From NCBI RefSeq assembly GCF_001886855.1, contig NZ_CP013197.1, positions 1,054,001-1,118,000 of the forward strand: a stretch of DNA of 64,000 nucleotides. The letters run 5' to 3'. Below, one piece after another: positions 10,880 to 22,435 of this stretch (positions within the stretch are counted from its first letter, which is position 1; each line of letters starts with the position of its first letter). The position numbers and the translations under genes are program-made. This stretch comes from Spiroplasma citri. Lineage in GTDB: Bacteria; Bacillota_I; Bacilli_A; Mycoplasmatales; Mycoplasmataceae. The notes below the pieces were generated by a model that saw only the letters and a program-made list of their open reading frames with translations, was not told the origin of the DNA and searched no databases.

Positions 10880-11308
10880 TTATACCGTAAAATTAAGTAT
10901 TAAGTACCCATTTTCTACATCATAATATTGGGAAATTGTTCGAATAATCTTAAACCCATGCTTTAAATATAATTGTTGAGCAGCAAGATTATGTTCATTT
11001 ACTTCTAAAAAAATTTGTTGATACGAAAAATGTGTTAAAATATATTTTAGCATTTGACGACCATATCCTTGATGATGATAACGTTTTTTAACTTTTAACC
11101 GAATTAATTCAAAATCATCACCACTATGCATTAAAATAAAATAACCATAGAGATTATTTTTGACAATTAATTTATAAACAAGATAATTTGTGTTATTAAT
11201 CATTTGAATTAAATTACGATATTTATAACAATGGCGCGAATAATTTTCTTGTTCTAATAAAAATAATAATAAAGCATCACTATTATTTACTGGTTTTAAA
11301 ACAACCAT
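10880..11308 (-). CDS. rimI: GNAT acetyltransferase, RimI-like, 142 aa
   Basis: Single GNAT domain. LIRLKVKKRYHHQGYGRQML gives the acetyl-CoA binding V..(Q/R)xxGxG motif at about residues 68-87. EVNEHNLAAQQLYLKHGFK matches the RimI block with N..A..LY...GF. RimI acetylates ribosomal protein S18 in E. coli, and the gene usually sits with tsaB and tsaE, as here. It starts directly after the tsaB stop (TAAATG). Confidence 0.85.
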   Translation of the reverse strand: MVVLKPVNNSDALLLFLLEQENYSRHCYKYRNLIQMINNTNYLVYKLIVKNNLYGYFILMHSGDDFELIRLKVKKRYHHQGYGRQMLKYILTHFSYQQIFLEVNEHNLAAQQLYLKHGFKIIRTISQYYDVENGYLILNFTV

Positions 11309-11881
11309 TTAACTTCAATCCTTTTTTAAATATTGTGGTTCTAAAGCGAAAATATCTGTAACTAATTTAAAATGATCTTTTAAAACAAGATAATTTTGAA
11401 CAAAATCAATTTCTTGTAAATTATAACGAAACTCATAACCTGGAAATTGCTTTGTAATTTCAATACAAGTTTCATAATCAAGAACTTGTCCGGGAATCAC
11501 TTCTGTGCCATTACTAATTACCGCAAAATATCGTTTTCCGACCCGCGCATCAAGCATTGAAACAACATTATCTAATCCAGCTTGGTAAAGCAATGTGTTA
11601 ATTGTATAAACATTAATCGCCGAATTAATTATCTTAATTGTTTTCACAATCGTCATTGGAATGCGAACACCAGTATAACTACCTGGACCAGTTGTTAAAT
11701 AAAAATTATTAATATCTTTTAATTTTAATTGATACGCACTTAGTAATTGTTTAATCACTGGCAATGTTGCTTCAGTATGACGACGAGTATGATTTTCGTG
11801 AACTTGCCCAATGATTTTTTGCTTTTGTTCTAAAATTAAAATTAAAAAATCAGTACTAGTATCAATAAATAGATTTAACAT
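11309..11881 (-). CDS. tsaB: tRNA threonylcarbamoyladenosine biosynthesis protein TsaB, 190 aa
   Basis: Begins LNLFIDTSTDFLILIL (ASKHA fold, phosphate loop) and carries HTRRHTEATLPVI and TGPGSYTGVRI, diagnostic of TsaB. It is the scaffold partner of TsaD and TsaE in making t6A37 on tRNAs that read ANN codons. It is shorter than the E. coli protein, as is common in Mollicutes. The last codons include one TGA Trp. Immediately downstream of tsaE. Confidence 0.93.
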
Positions 11882-11882
11882 C

Positions 11883-12344
11883 TTATCCCTCTTTTCCTAA
11901 TGCGCTTTGTAAATGCTTATTGGTAGTTTTAATAGTAAAAATTCGTTCGTGTTCATTAATTATTTTAATCGTAATTTTAATTACCTCATACTTTGAACTT
12001 AACTGGTTGCTAATCCCTGCTGGTCATTCAATAATATTAATACTATCCGGAAAATGTTCAAAATACATTTCTCACTCTTCTTCTTGTTCTAATCCTAACA
12101 ATCGATAGCAGTCCATATGGTTAACAATAATTTGTTGATTTGTCGTATATTGTTGCATAATTAAAAAAGTTGGTGAAGTAACTGGAACAGTTACCCCTAA
12201 AGCTTTTAATAAATATTTTGTAAAAGTTGTTTTTCCAGCGGCTAATGGTCCTTCTAATAATAAAAATAAATTAGGATGTAAAAACGGAGCAATTTTTTCA
12301 GCTAAAAGTTTTGTTGCTATCTCATTTTTAACAATTATTTTCAT
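11883..12344 (-). CDS. tsaE: tRNA threonylcarbamoyladenosine biosynthesis ATPase TsaE, 153 aa
   Basis: Walker A LLEGPLAAGKTTFTKYLL at about residues 31-48, then TSPTFLIMQQY and the NHMDCYRL motif of TsaE. ATPase of the t6A tRNA modification complex. Two TGA codons encode Trp, one in the IIEWPAG block conserved in the family. ATG at 12344 was chosen over an in-frame TTG one codon upstream. First gene of the operon; tsaB follows by one base. Confidence 0.92.
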
Positions 12345-12457
12345 CAATATCCCACTCTCTTTTATAATTATATCTAGGAATTAATTATTGTGCTAGACTT
12401 TTAGAAAAATATGTAATAATTAAAGTGCAGAAAAATTAGAAAGGTTGTTATAAATAA
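12345..12457. promoter_or_regulatory. Divergent promoter region (tsaE operon and reductase)
   Basis: On the minus strand AGATATAATTATAAAAG provides a good -10 (TATAAT) about 25 bases before tsaE. On the plus strand AGAAAGG at 12438-12444 is the reductase ribosome binding site. No clear -35 is visible on either side. Confidence 0.45.
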
Positions 12458-13444
12458 ATGAAAGATATTTTAATTATTGGGGCTGGTCCGGTTGGTTTAT
12501 ATGCCTGAAGTTGTGCTGGTATGTTAGGGTTAAGCGGTTATATAATTGAAGGAAATGATACTCCTGGTGGACAACCATGAGAGTTATATCCAGAAAAACC
12601 ATTATATGATATGCCCGGGTTTGAAGAAATTAAAACTAAAACATTTATTGAAAATTTAATTAAACAAGCTGAAAAAAATACAGGAAAAATAACATATATT
12701 GGGAAAACGAACATTAGTAATGTTCTTGAAACAACGGATGGATTTACTATTACTTTAATAACTAACGAAACACTTACGGTTAAAACAATTTTAATTACGA
12801 GTGGCAATGGTGTTTTTACTCCTATTCGTTTAGAACATCTTGATCCTCATCAAGAATATGAAAACTTATGATATGCTGTTAAAAATCCAACCCTTTTAAC
12901 ACACAAGAAAATTGTTATTCTTGGTGGTGGTGATAGTGCTGTTGATTGGGCAAATCATTTAATTGAAGATAACATTAGCAAAGATGTTACAATTATCCAT
13001 CGTCGTAGTTTGTACCGAGCTAAAGAAAGTAATGTCCAAAAATTACAGCAAAATAAAGTCACGGAATTAAAACCTTATCATGTTAAAGCAGTTGATACGA
13101 TTAATAATAAAATTACCGCTTTAACATTAGTGCACGAAACAACGCATGCAACATTAACCATTCCAGCTGATCATTTTATTGTTCAATATGGTGCAAAAGT
13201 TGCACCAACAATGTTACAACAATTAACTTTAACAGCAACCCCAATGCGAAAAATAATTATTGAGCCAACTGGTCAAACAAATCATCCCCATATCTTTGCC
13301 GCTGGAAATACTGCTTATTATGCAGGAAAATATTATAATATGGTAACTGGGTTTGGAGAAGCTATTAATGCGCTTTATAATATTACAAAAATTATTCATG
13401 GTCAAAAATACCACCCTGGTTATTTAAGTGACATTAAAAAATAA
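12458..13444 (+). CDS. FAD-dependent NAD(P)H oxidoreductase, ferredoxin-NADP reductase type 2, 328 aa
   Basis: FAD-binding IIGAGPVGLYAW at the N-terminus, NAD(P)-binding VILGGGDSAVDWA near residue 150, and a C-terminal FAD motif FAAGNTAYYAGK near 280. The fold is that of thioredoxin reductase, but the redox CxxC is absent, which points to a TrxR-like ferredoxin/flavodoxin reductase (YumC type). Length is normal for that family. Four TGA Trp codons are read through. It is transcribed alone and diverges from the tsaE operon. Confidence 0.85.
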
Positions 13445-13466
13445 GTTATTGCTAACTTATTTTTTT
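13436..13466. terminator. Bidirectional terminator between convergent genes
   Basis: AAAATAAGTTA-TTGC-TAACTTATTTT with A and T runs on the two sides. The stop codons of both convergent genes (the reductase and the flippase-like gene) lie in the stem. Confidence 0.85.
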
Positions 13467-15330
13467 AACCTGTTAGTTTATAAATTTCTTTATTTGGTTC
13501 ATCTTTGTCTATTTTCTTCGTATTTTTACGTAAGGTTTCTTCTCGTTCTCACATTTTTTGATATGGCATTTCTGCTTCAGTTAAGGTAATAAAATCATCT
13601 TCATATTTTTTACGACGAAGAATTCGCATTTTATCTTGGCGTTTGGTTCAAATTTTGTACACAAGTGGTAAACGTAAGAAGAGTCCACGCACTGAACTAG
13701 GAGCTCAAAAGATTGAATTAGCAAAAATAACAAACAAGGAGGCGAAGATTAAACCAAAGAAGAAATTTAATAATTTTTGTCATCCTCAAACTGGCTGTAA
13801 ATCAATATTATAAATTTGACTAGCATTGTATGTTTTTGATAAAAATAAATAATTAACTAAAATAGCAATAATCATTGGCACTAACAAAATCATTCAATTT
13901 CAGAAAACACCTTTAAAGTTACTATTATAAGTTAAAAATATTCAGTTATAACATCATAAGTATAAAAACCGCAAAAAACTCATCAAACAAGTAATAATTA
14001 AAATACTATATAATGCGGCTGCTAAATTGTTAAAACCAAAACGCCAAAGTAAAGCACTGAAAAAACAAAAGACAATATTAAGACAACCAATAATAAAAGT
14101 TGGGATTGCTGTTTGTTTATAATTTGCTTTGGCATATACCAAGACATTTGCTGGCTCAGCTAAAACAATAAAAACAGAACTTAAAGCAACTAACAAGGAA
14201 AAGGTTGGTTGATAAAAGATACTTTTAAAAATTTCACGTTCTTGTGATGTTCATGGATTTAATGTTGAATCACTAGTTCGAATTTGCTCAATAATTTGTG
14301 GCGCATACAATGTTGTCACAAAATATGGTGATAAAATAAACTGGTTAACAAACAAGAAACCAGCTATCATAAAAGCGTATGTTTCAAATTTCATATAACT
14401 TTTTCAATCAACACGACCATTTTTCGCTGTTCATGCTGCAAAAAATTCACGGAAGGAATTAATTAAAATCATCATAATGCTACGAACTCCAACCGTAATT
14501 GTCATATATAATGACAAGGTTGATGATATTCGTAAGCCTAATAATAACGCCGTAATAATAACATCACCATTAATTAATAATGTTTCACCAATATTTTTAA
14601 ACACAACAATGTTACTTGATTTAACTAGTTGCATATTATCGCGTTGACGAACAATGCGCATTCAAGGATAATGTAACTTAATAAATAAATAAATTAAACT
14701 TCCTTTCATCATCGAATAAAGTAAGAAAATTAAAAAAACAAAAATAGGGTCAATTGCAATTGAAATTAAGTAGAAAACAATTGAATATGAGATTAAATCA
14801 CAAATCATTAAAATTAAGCGCCGTAAATGATTATTTTGATCAGCTTGCATTAAATTCTCATACGCTGCTGTTCAAAATAACGCAATTAATTTTTTTGTTC
14901 CAATAGTAAATACAATTAAAATCATTTTTCATAACGGATAATTAATTGTTTTATTATTTTGTAAAATACTAAAATTATTTTCAAATAAATAAATATAGGC
15001 ACTATAACCAACAGCAATGGCAATTAATAAAATAATACCAATGTAACCTGATATTTTATATTGATGTTTTGCCGTATTAACCATTTCATTTGCTTTAATT
15101 CAATCTTTTTGTAATAGTGGTTTTACTAAAAAAATAACAGTAATGGCCCCTAAACCACCTTCCACTGTTCCTAAAAAAGCAACAATCGCAACGCTGTTCT
15201 TGACAAACCCGTTAAATTGGGAACCATAACTACGAATTAATAAATACATTAACGTAAATTGAAAACATGTACCAATTAACGAAGTAAAAGCCCCGATTAA
15301 AATACTGAAAATTCCTCTTCTTGTTGACAA
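13465..15330 (-). CDS. Polytopic membrane protein, MOP/MATE flippase-like, 621 aa
   Basis: About 14 predicted helices with a charged cytoplasmic C-terminal tail of about 80 residues. The opening, with paired helices (GIFSILIGAFTSLIGTCFQF and a nearby FVKNSVAI), resembles polysaccharide or lipid flippases of the MOP superfamily, but I see no residue that proves substrate or family. The start is TTG at 15330 with GAGGTGA seven bases upstream. Many TGA Trp codons occur, all consistent with one frame. It follows the pseudouridine synthase by 25 bases, so the two are probably cotranscribed. Confidence 0.6.
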
Positions 15331-15355
15331 TTACTTCACCTCGTTCCTAGTATTT

Positions 15356-16294
15356 TTATTTTATAATATTTTCTGGAATTTTAATAATCTTTTCATTTAA
15401 ATAACTTAAATGGTCTGGCAATTGATGAAAAATTAAGGTTGTCGCATATAAAACAATCATATACTCCTTTGTTTCTTGTTTAGCTCCATATTTAATATCA
15501 TTAACAATGGGATGATGTAAATAACTTAATGAGGCACGAATCTGATGCTTACGGCCAGTTATTAGTGTCACTTCCAATCATGTTGCATTTGTTAACTGGT
15601 GCTGAACTTTAAAATGTGTTTTAACTACTTTAGCATGTGGTTGCACTGTTTTAGTAAAAACCATTTTTTGTTTATCTTCATTTTTATATAAATAACCCGT
15701 AAGGGTAAAATCAGTTTCTTTAATAATTCCTTCACACTTTGCTAAATATTTTTTTTCGATAGATTCTTTTTGGTTAATTTTAGCTAATAATAAATCTAAG
15801 GTAATTTTATTTTTAGCATATAAAACTAATCCTCGCGTTAATTTATCTAATCGATGAACATGGGAAATAACAAATGACTGTTCATCCTCGGGATGATATT
15901 CATGCTTTTGAATTAAATAATGTTGCACCATCGCATCTAATGAAGTATGAAACTTTGAGTACATTTCTACCCCATGTGGTTTATCAACAACAAGAATATT
16001 GTCATCTTCATAAACAACTTGTAATGGTAATGTTTCAACATTATTATAAGTTACTGCCTGGTTTCGTTCTGTTACAACTAAATTTTTATCAAAAATAATA
16101 ATTTGATCTCCTAATTGAAGTTTATAATTTCGTTCTTTCATTACTTTGTTATTTACTTTAATTTTTTTATTGCGAAATAATTTATAAATAACTGATAACG
16201 GAGTTGTTTGAAACATCTTTTTAATAAAATTAAAAATTGTTTGATTAACATCATTTGCTTTAACTGTTAAAGTAACAACTGTTTTTGGTTCCAT
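15356..16294 (-). CDS. RluC/RluD-family pseudouridine synthase, 312 aa
   Basis: N-terminal S4-like segment (LSVIYKLFRNKKIKVNNKVM), then DDNILVVDKPHG and the catalytic block HRLDKLTRGLVLYAK with the nucleophilic Asp. LITGRKHQIRASL matches the late family motif G(R)xHQIR. These enzymes isomerise uridines in 23S rRNA. Whether this is RluC or RluD cannot be decided by eye. GGGGGAAG precedes the ATG. Confidence 0.9.
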
Positions 16295-16354
16295 ACTTCC
16301 CCCGTTTTCCTAGTATTAATTATATAATGAAAGTTAACCATTATCCGAAGAAAA

Positions 16355-16384
16355 AACATTCTAAGCTATTATTTTAGAATGTTT
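16355..16384 (-). terminator. Terminator at the end of the 405-aa membrane protein gene
   Basis: ACATTCTAA and TTAGAATGT form a stem. On the minus strand it ends in TTTTTTC. The stop codon of the gene lies inside the stem. Confidence 0.7.
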
Positions 16385-17578
16385 ATCATTTTTTGTTTTC
16401 TGTTTTTCCTCAACTTTTAAGATATTTGCTTTAATTTCTACAATTTCAGCCACATCTGTAATTTGATTAAATAAATGATATAACATATAATTTTTTTCTT
16501 TTTCTTTCAAAAGATGCTTATCAAAGAAAGCCACTGTCTCATCAATTGTTTTCATTAACTCATAAGCTTGCTCACGAGTAATACTATTATTTGATAATGG
16601 TTTTTTTACCAAGGTTGGTAATTGGGTTACAAAAGCATAATCTTCCAATGCTTTTTCTTTTTCGGTATAATAGAAAATTCGAAAAGCACTCACTTTTTCA
16701 CTAATTTTCTTAATAGCATTACGAACAGCAGTAACTTTTGTTGATAACATATTTTTAATAAAGACAGCAATAATAACAGTAATTGTCCCAATTGGGATAA
16801 TAATTGAAACGATTAAGTCTAAATCAACACCAAATTTTGTTGCAAACATTGCTTTAATTAATGTATAACCATTTTGAATTAGTAAAACAGTAATAAAGAA
16901 ACTAAAGTTAGTTGCTTTTCATCATTTATGTGGAACTAAAATTTCTGTCTGACGATTTAACACATATCAGAATAAATATGACACTAATACTAATAAAATG
17001 CCATATACTAAAGTAATTAAGGTTGTTAAAAAGTTAAAAAAACTAAAAATTACTGTTAAATTTGTTAAAAAGTTTAAATACATACGAGGATTAAAAATAA
17101 CATAATCATTTGGAAAAGTTGTTGATAATCCATAACGAACTTCAAAACGATGACGTTGTGCTATTTTAATAATAATTACAATATAATAGCATAATGAAAT
17201 CAAGGCAATCATCCCCGTAATAAATAAATATGAATAAGCCATATTAATATTTGTTGCACGTTGATTTCATGCTTCACTTCAATCTGTTACATTATTTTTT
17301 TCTCCAAAAAAATTAAATGATAATAATGAAAAATCAATTAATGGATATGTAATACTCATTAAATTTTTATATGTTTCTTGCACTTGTTCGGCTGATTTTT
17401 TCCCAGCTGCAATTTCTGCTAAAGTCTTTGAAACATTGTTTTCACTATTAATCCGATCACGTTCATTAATAAATAAAATTAAAAATGTAATAATTACGGC
17501 AGTATAAATAATTCAAAAAAGCATTGAAACTAAATACTGCCAACCAACTAATGCTGTCAGTTTTTTGGGTTTTATCAT
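16361..17578 (-). CDS. Membrane protein of unknown function, about 405 aa
   Basis: Helices near residues 10-35, 110-130, 160-200 and 220-270, followed by a soluble, charged C-terminal third with coiled-coil character ending KVEEKQKTKNDKH. I recognise no family. The ATG at 17578 is used because AGGTG lies eight bases before it; another ATG two codons earlier is possible. Nine or so TGA Trp codons keep one frame. It appears to be a single transcription unit with its own terminator. Confidence 0.6.
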
Positions 17579-17946
17579 TAGCATCACCTATTTTCTATTT
17601 ATTTTTTAAATAAAACTATATTTTTTTAATGTTACATTTTAATATTATCTTGATAATAGATGTTAATTTGTTTGTACTATAAAAATTGTAGCAAAAAAAA
17701 GAAAAAATACAAATCAATTCTACTTTAAGTTCGAATATTATTTTAGGTACCAGTTTAACAATAATTTTAGACTATTTTTAAAAATAGTTAATCATTAAAC
17801 TGCTTAATTTAAAAGTATCTTATTTACATATTTATTAAAACATAATTCTTGAAAAAAGGGAATACTAAAATGAGAATATTTTAAAAATATTCTTTTTTTG
17901 TAAAATTAAGGACTTTTTAACTAGTATCTTACTGCTGTTATTTCTT
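17579..17946. other. Intergenic stretch with one strong hairpin
   Basis: AT-rich with no gene. 17873-17893 is a hairpin (AGAATATTTT/AAAATATTCT) followed by T7 on the plus strand. It may terminate the decayed gene at 17947 or be a leftover of a lost plus-strand gene. Confidence 0.5.
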
Positions 17947-18893
17947 TTAATGCTTTACTAATCCCAGTAGTTCATACTGTGCTTTATAAACACCATCATT
18001 ATGATATGCAATAATATCATATGTGTTGTTCTTTTCTCATGATACACGATTGTCTAGTAATACAGCACTAAATTTATTGTCTAAAACATCAACTTTAGTA
18101 CCATTAATTTCTAACCATTCTGTATTGTCTAACAAACTGTCAAACTCAATACTCGCAGTTGTATGATATCTTAAGGTTCCACCATAGTTTTTACTTGGGC
18201 TTGGAGGATCTAATATATCTGATGTATCAATAATAATTCCTTTTGTGGAATCATTAGGGTTTACAATTTGTCCAGGTAATAAATGCATTCGTTCACTTAA
18301 ACTCTTACCTCAATAATTCTGTGATAAAGTAATATTAATTGGGGTATTAAAAGTTCAAACTTGTTGTTGACTAGTAACTGGATCATTGAACTTTATAGTT
18401 GTTGTTGCTTTTCTAGTCTCATCACTAAAAGAAAACGGTTGAATATATTCTTTTCAATCATTATACTCACTACCCAATACTTTTGAGATTGCAGAATTTA
18501 ACAATGTAGTTTCATCATTTCCTTTTCCTGTTGGATCAATTATATTTCGTTTATCAATTAAGCTTCCTGAATAATCACTCACTAAGTTAATTGTATTAGA
18601 TAATACACTAGCTAAATTATTTTTTATTGTATTCAAATTCTGATTAGAATTTAAAGTTATTTTAGAAACTTGTAATCTACTAGTTGTATCAGTTCATGAA
18701 GAATTTCCACCCTGATACATTCAACAATTAACTTTAAAATTAAAATATAATTTATTATACAACCAAGAAATATCTACAACAACACTATTAGAAGCTTGAT
18801 TTTGAATACCTTTTTTAATCAATTAAAAAAGTATAACTGCTATCAGTTGTTACCAAATTAATTGTAATAGGACCATTGGTTTTCTCTCTGTAT
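17947..18893 (-). pseudogene. C-terminal fragment of a large surface-type protein
   Basis: About 290 residues of open frame with a Ser/Thr/Asn-rich composition and beta-strand-like segments typical of exported spiroplasma proteins; there is no signal peptide because the 5' part is missing. Upstream of about 18822 the coding sense continues in another frame (TNGPITINLVTTDSSYTFLID), so one base has been lost or gained in the A6 run at 18812-18817. The fragment starts where a 19-bp repeat (18878-18896) begins, so mobile or viral DNA probably removed the front. An adhesin-like role is only a guess. Confidence 0.5.
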
Positions 18894-19132
18894 AAATTAT
18901 TTTAAATAGAAAGAAGAAATAAAATATCGAAGAAATAATAAATTCATTTTTCTATTTAATAAATTCATTTTTTACAAATGTGATACCATCTATTTTTTGA
19001 TTATCATGAATGGTATCACCAATTAAAACAATTATTTCACTAATAATAATTTTAATAATAACTTTTAAATTTATTATTTGAATTTTTAATAAATTAACAA
19101 ATTTATAAATATTTTTATACAGAGAGAAAACC
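18878..19132. repeat. 255-bp segment bounded by 19-bp perfect inverted repeats
   Basis: GGTTTTCTCTCTGTATAAA at 18878-18896 and its exact inverse at 19114-19132. The right copy, with its flank, also occurs at 4712-4730. Inside lies a short open stretch on the minus strand ending SEIIVLIGDTIHDNQKIDG-ITFVKNEFIK, which may be the end of another broken exported protein. Confidence 0.6.
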
Positions 19133-19160
19133 ATAATAATACCTTAAATATAATTAAGTT

Positions 19161-19352
19161 GATATTTTTACACTATATACTGCCTACAAGTTTTTAAAAG
19201 AAAGTAGGTATATTTATAAAAAATATTATAAAAATTTTTGGTTCAAAACTGTTATTAATATTCTTATTTCTATTAAATCCTACTAAAAATAACCAAATGA
19301 GTAGTTAAATTTATTTAAAAATAAATTTGTAGACAGTGTATAGTGCAAAAAA
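19161..19352. repeat. MITE-like element, copy B (about 192 bp)
   Basis: Same ends as copies A and C (TTTTTACACTATATACTG on the left, CAGTGTATAGTGCAAAA on the right). The interior is shortened by about 90-130 bp relative to them. Confidence 0.6.
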
Positions 19353-19429
19353 AACAACAAAATTATTTATTCAATTCACATAAAAACTAGTGTGCCTTAG
19401 CTAAGATATATAATCGATTATAATAAATA

Positions 19430-19681
19430 TTAAAATCCTTTAACCATAACACGGAAAAAGTTTAAGATTTTAATAATACAAAATATAGCAAATGGAATTA
19501 ATATAATTCACGCTTCACCTAAGAAAACCATTATCTCAGGTAAAATATTTGTTATACCTTCTTTAACTTTTCATAATGCACTAGTCAAACCCGTTCAAAT
19601 ACCAGTCATACCCTCAGTCATAGTTTTAGGTGTAGGTGCTGTCAAAAAATTAAACGCTGTTGTTAAATACATACCTAACAT
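19430..19681 (-). CDS. Plectrovirus major coat protein, copy B, 83 aa
   Basis: Differs from copy A by two residues (TEG for IEG, and FAIF for FAVF). The frame is intact, with the same GGAG and TAATG coupling to the 49-aa gene. It lies next to a broken 36-aa gene and a broken methyltransferase, so it probably survives as part of a dead insertion, though it could still be expressed. Confidence 0.7.
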
Positions 19682-19830
19682 TATTTATTACTCTCCTTTC
19701 TTTCAATTTCTTTTTTATCTTTTTTCTTTCCTCGAATTTGTTTAATTTTTTGATAAATTGATAAACCAATTCAAACAAAAATCCCTAATATAATAACAAC
19801 ACTAAATATTGTAGTTAATCAAGTTGGCAT
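19681..19830 (-). CDS. Small plectrovirus membrane protein, copy B, 49 aa
   Basis: [20 protein letters not shown] followed by IGLSIYQ and the same basic tail as copy A. Intact frame with GGAG before the ATG. Confidence 0.65.
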
Positions 19831-19916
19831 ATTACATCTCCTCTCTAAAAACTAAAAAATTGAAATTTGCAAACTCGATCCGCTCATTGTCGCTTCGCTC
19901 CATTAAAAACACTATT

Positions 19917-19958
19917 GAATAAATTATCCGCTAATAAATTACGCGGAATAATTTATTC
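19917..19958. other. Conserved viral hairpin, copy B
   Basis: GAATAAATTATCCGC pairs with GCGGAATAATTTATTC with a single bulged A. Against copy A the left arm has gained T and the right arm has gained A, so the stem has changed on both sides. The GC-rich hairpin of copies A and C is replaced here by short GAGCG-type repeats (19875-19902). Confidence 0.6.
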
Positions 19959-19960
19959 TT

Positions 19961-20071
19961 TTACTTTTTAATTTCAATATCTTTTGAAATCTTATTAACA
20001 GTATTAATAACAATATCTTTACCCTACTTTTTCACTAGCGACTGCAAAATAAAATATTGCTTTGTTTGCAT
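19961..20071 (-). pseudogene. Plectrovirus 36-aa protein, copy B, broken by a TAG
   Basis: Reads MQTKQYFILQSLVKK, then TAG where copy D has TAT (Tyr), then continues GKDIVINTVNKI to the normal stop. A single base change has killed it. The ribosome binding site AAGGAG is intact. Confidence 0.7.
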
Positions 20072-20154
20072 AATTTCAACTCCTTAATTAAAAATATTAT
20101 AAAAATTTTTAGTTCAAAACTGTAAAAACCAAAAATACAAAATGTGTGTGGTTT

Positions 20155-20751
20155 CTACATTTTTAGTAAATCATACGGCGGATCAAAAAAGATAAAATCA
20201 CCTTTTTGGGCATATTCGCAAACTGTTTCAAAATCATCATTTATAATTTCAACATTATTATTTAAAAGTTTACTCAAATTCATTATATTATCTTTATAAC
20301 ATAGTTTAACTGTTTTTTATTTCAAGGAACATTATAAAATATCCATCTTTATTCACACGATATACGCCCTTAAAACAAGCTTTATTTAAGTAAATTAATC
20401 TAGCGGCTTTAACAAAAATATCTTCTTGGCTTCAATTTTTATTTCTATCTTGTTCCCTAACAAAATAATCGTATTCTTTAGGATTTAACAAATGTTTTTT
20501 TCATGTTCATTTAATAATTTTATTAATTTTTCTGGATTTGTTTGAACTGCTTTATAAGAATTAATTAATTCAGATGAAATATCATTAATCACACTTTTAA
20601 TATTTTTATTATTATGAATATTAATAAATAAAGAACCCCAACCAATAAATGGTTCAAAATATCGGTTAAATTCTTTGGGCATTCTCTTCTTTATTTCATT
20701 AATTAATTGAGTTTTTCCCCCAACTCATTTTAAAAATGGTTTAATTTGCAT
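20155..20751 (-). pseudogene. D12-class adenine DNA methyltransferase (Dam-like), broken
   Basis: Begins MQIKPFLKWVGGKTQL (motif FxKWxGGK) and FEPFIGWGSLF (motif I, with Trp in the usual GGG position). Later frames contain LNKACFKGVYRVN and FIFFDPPYDLL (catalytic DPPY). At least two frameshifts (about 20497 and 20320) separate these blocks. The gene stops abruptly after DPPY at the junction with viral DNA, so the C-terminal third is lost. The full-length enzyme would methylate adenine, perhaps in GATC. It cannot be active. Confidence 0.85.
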
Positions 20752-20783
20752 TTTAAATTCAACCCTTCCAAGCATTTATTTCT

Positions 20784-20833
20784 TTAATCAAATTATATAT
20801 TATATTTGAAAATATAATATATAATTTGATTAA
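20784..20833. repeat. 24-bp perfect palindrome with a two-base loop
   Basis: Left arm 20784-20807 and right arm 20810-20833 are exact complements, made almost entirely of A and T. It lies between the end of the PTS gene (20864) and the start of the methyltransferase relic. Possibly a terminator for the PTS operon, though no T-run follows. Confidence 0.7.
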
Positions 20834-20863
20834 ATATATCCATATAATTAATAATTTAATATA

Positions 20864-22435
20864 CTAATGATTCCACATATCATGATAATTTTTGTGAGTA
20901 ATTCGTGGTAAAATCGTTTCTCTTCGGCCGATAAAAGGATAATCAAAATAAATAATTGCTTTCCAAAAGATTGGGGTCATAATAACAAATCAGATCAGAG
21001 TAAAGATTGGTACTCAGAAGAAATTAGTTCCTTTGGCGACCGGAATAACTCCTTTGTAAATAAAATCAACTAAACCATCGGTAAAGGATACTCAAATATG
21101 AACATCAAGCATTGACATAAATAAACCATTTAATCCAGCAAGAGGAGTATAAACACAAAAGTATAATAATGGTGAAACAAAGAAGGCAAATAAATTAATA
21201 ATTACATTGTTTCCCGTTAAAATGGTAACCGCCACAATCATTGTCATTAAAATTGCTGTTGGCACACGATTTTCTTTTTTACTAGTTAAAATAATAGCTG
21301 TACTAATTGCTAACGAACCACCAAAGGTAAAAGCATAGTTTGGTGGTAATTTTAGTTGTAATAAATGACCAAAATTACTAGATAAAAATCAATCATAAAC
21401 TTGGGCTGAAAAACCATTTGCTTGTGGTAAACGGTTGATTGGAAGAGAATTAATTCATCCTAAAATACTGATCTGCTGATCTCGGAAAAATGGTTGTCTT
21501 ATAAAATTCCAGGCAACTTGAATCGTACTATTATCTGAAGTATCATCAAAAATATTATGCTCTCAGCCATAATGAAGAGCAATATTTCTAAATAAAGCTT
21601 CAAACTCTGTTTGGCTTAGTGTCTCAACAGTTGTTGGAATAAATAAATTAGCAACAATATCCTTAAAACCAAGTGGAATTAATAAAATATTTAATAATTC
21701 ATAGACAAAAGCTGGTCCTAAGAAATTATTTGCACTTTGTTGTCACATTCAATTATAAATATGGTTTAAAACAATTGCCAACACAATCCATAAAAGTAAG
21801 AAAATAATTGCTAAAAACATATTTACTAAAACAACAATTAAAGTAACAAACGGAAAACCATTTAATAATCCGAAGGATTTTGGTAAACGCAAATCAATAG
21901 ATTTATTATAAATGTATGATGAAACAATTCCAACGATTACTCCCCCTAAAATTGAAGTATTTAAAGTAACAAGACCAAAAGTTGTTCCTAAAACCATTGA
22001 TAAATTATTCCCATGGTAAAAGAAAAGAATGCTAGTAACATAAGTCGTTCCTTCAGGAGTGACTTTATACTGAATTAATGCATATTGCATCACAACAAAA
22101 ACTAAAAAGCCAGTAACAGCAATTGCTACGGCTTTCACATTATTAGTAATACTAATAACTGTTACTAAACAAATGATAAGTGATAAATTATCAAAAACTG
22201 TTTTTCCGATTTTAGTACAAACATCCCCAATTGTTACTATTACAAGATTATTAGCATATTCTTTTAAAATCATTCCAATTCCATAAATTAAAACAATTAA
22301 TAATAATGGAATAATTATTAAAGTAATAATTTTAATAAAACGTTCATAAATATTTCTAATCTTAATTTTATTACTACGATTATTACTATAGCTTTTTCCG
22401 TTTTTCCTGATTTGATATAACCTATCAATTTTCAA
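20864..22435 (-). CDS. PTS system EIIC component, glucose/GlcNAc-type fold, 523 aa
   Basis: placeholder. Confidence 0.5.
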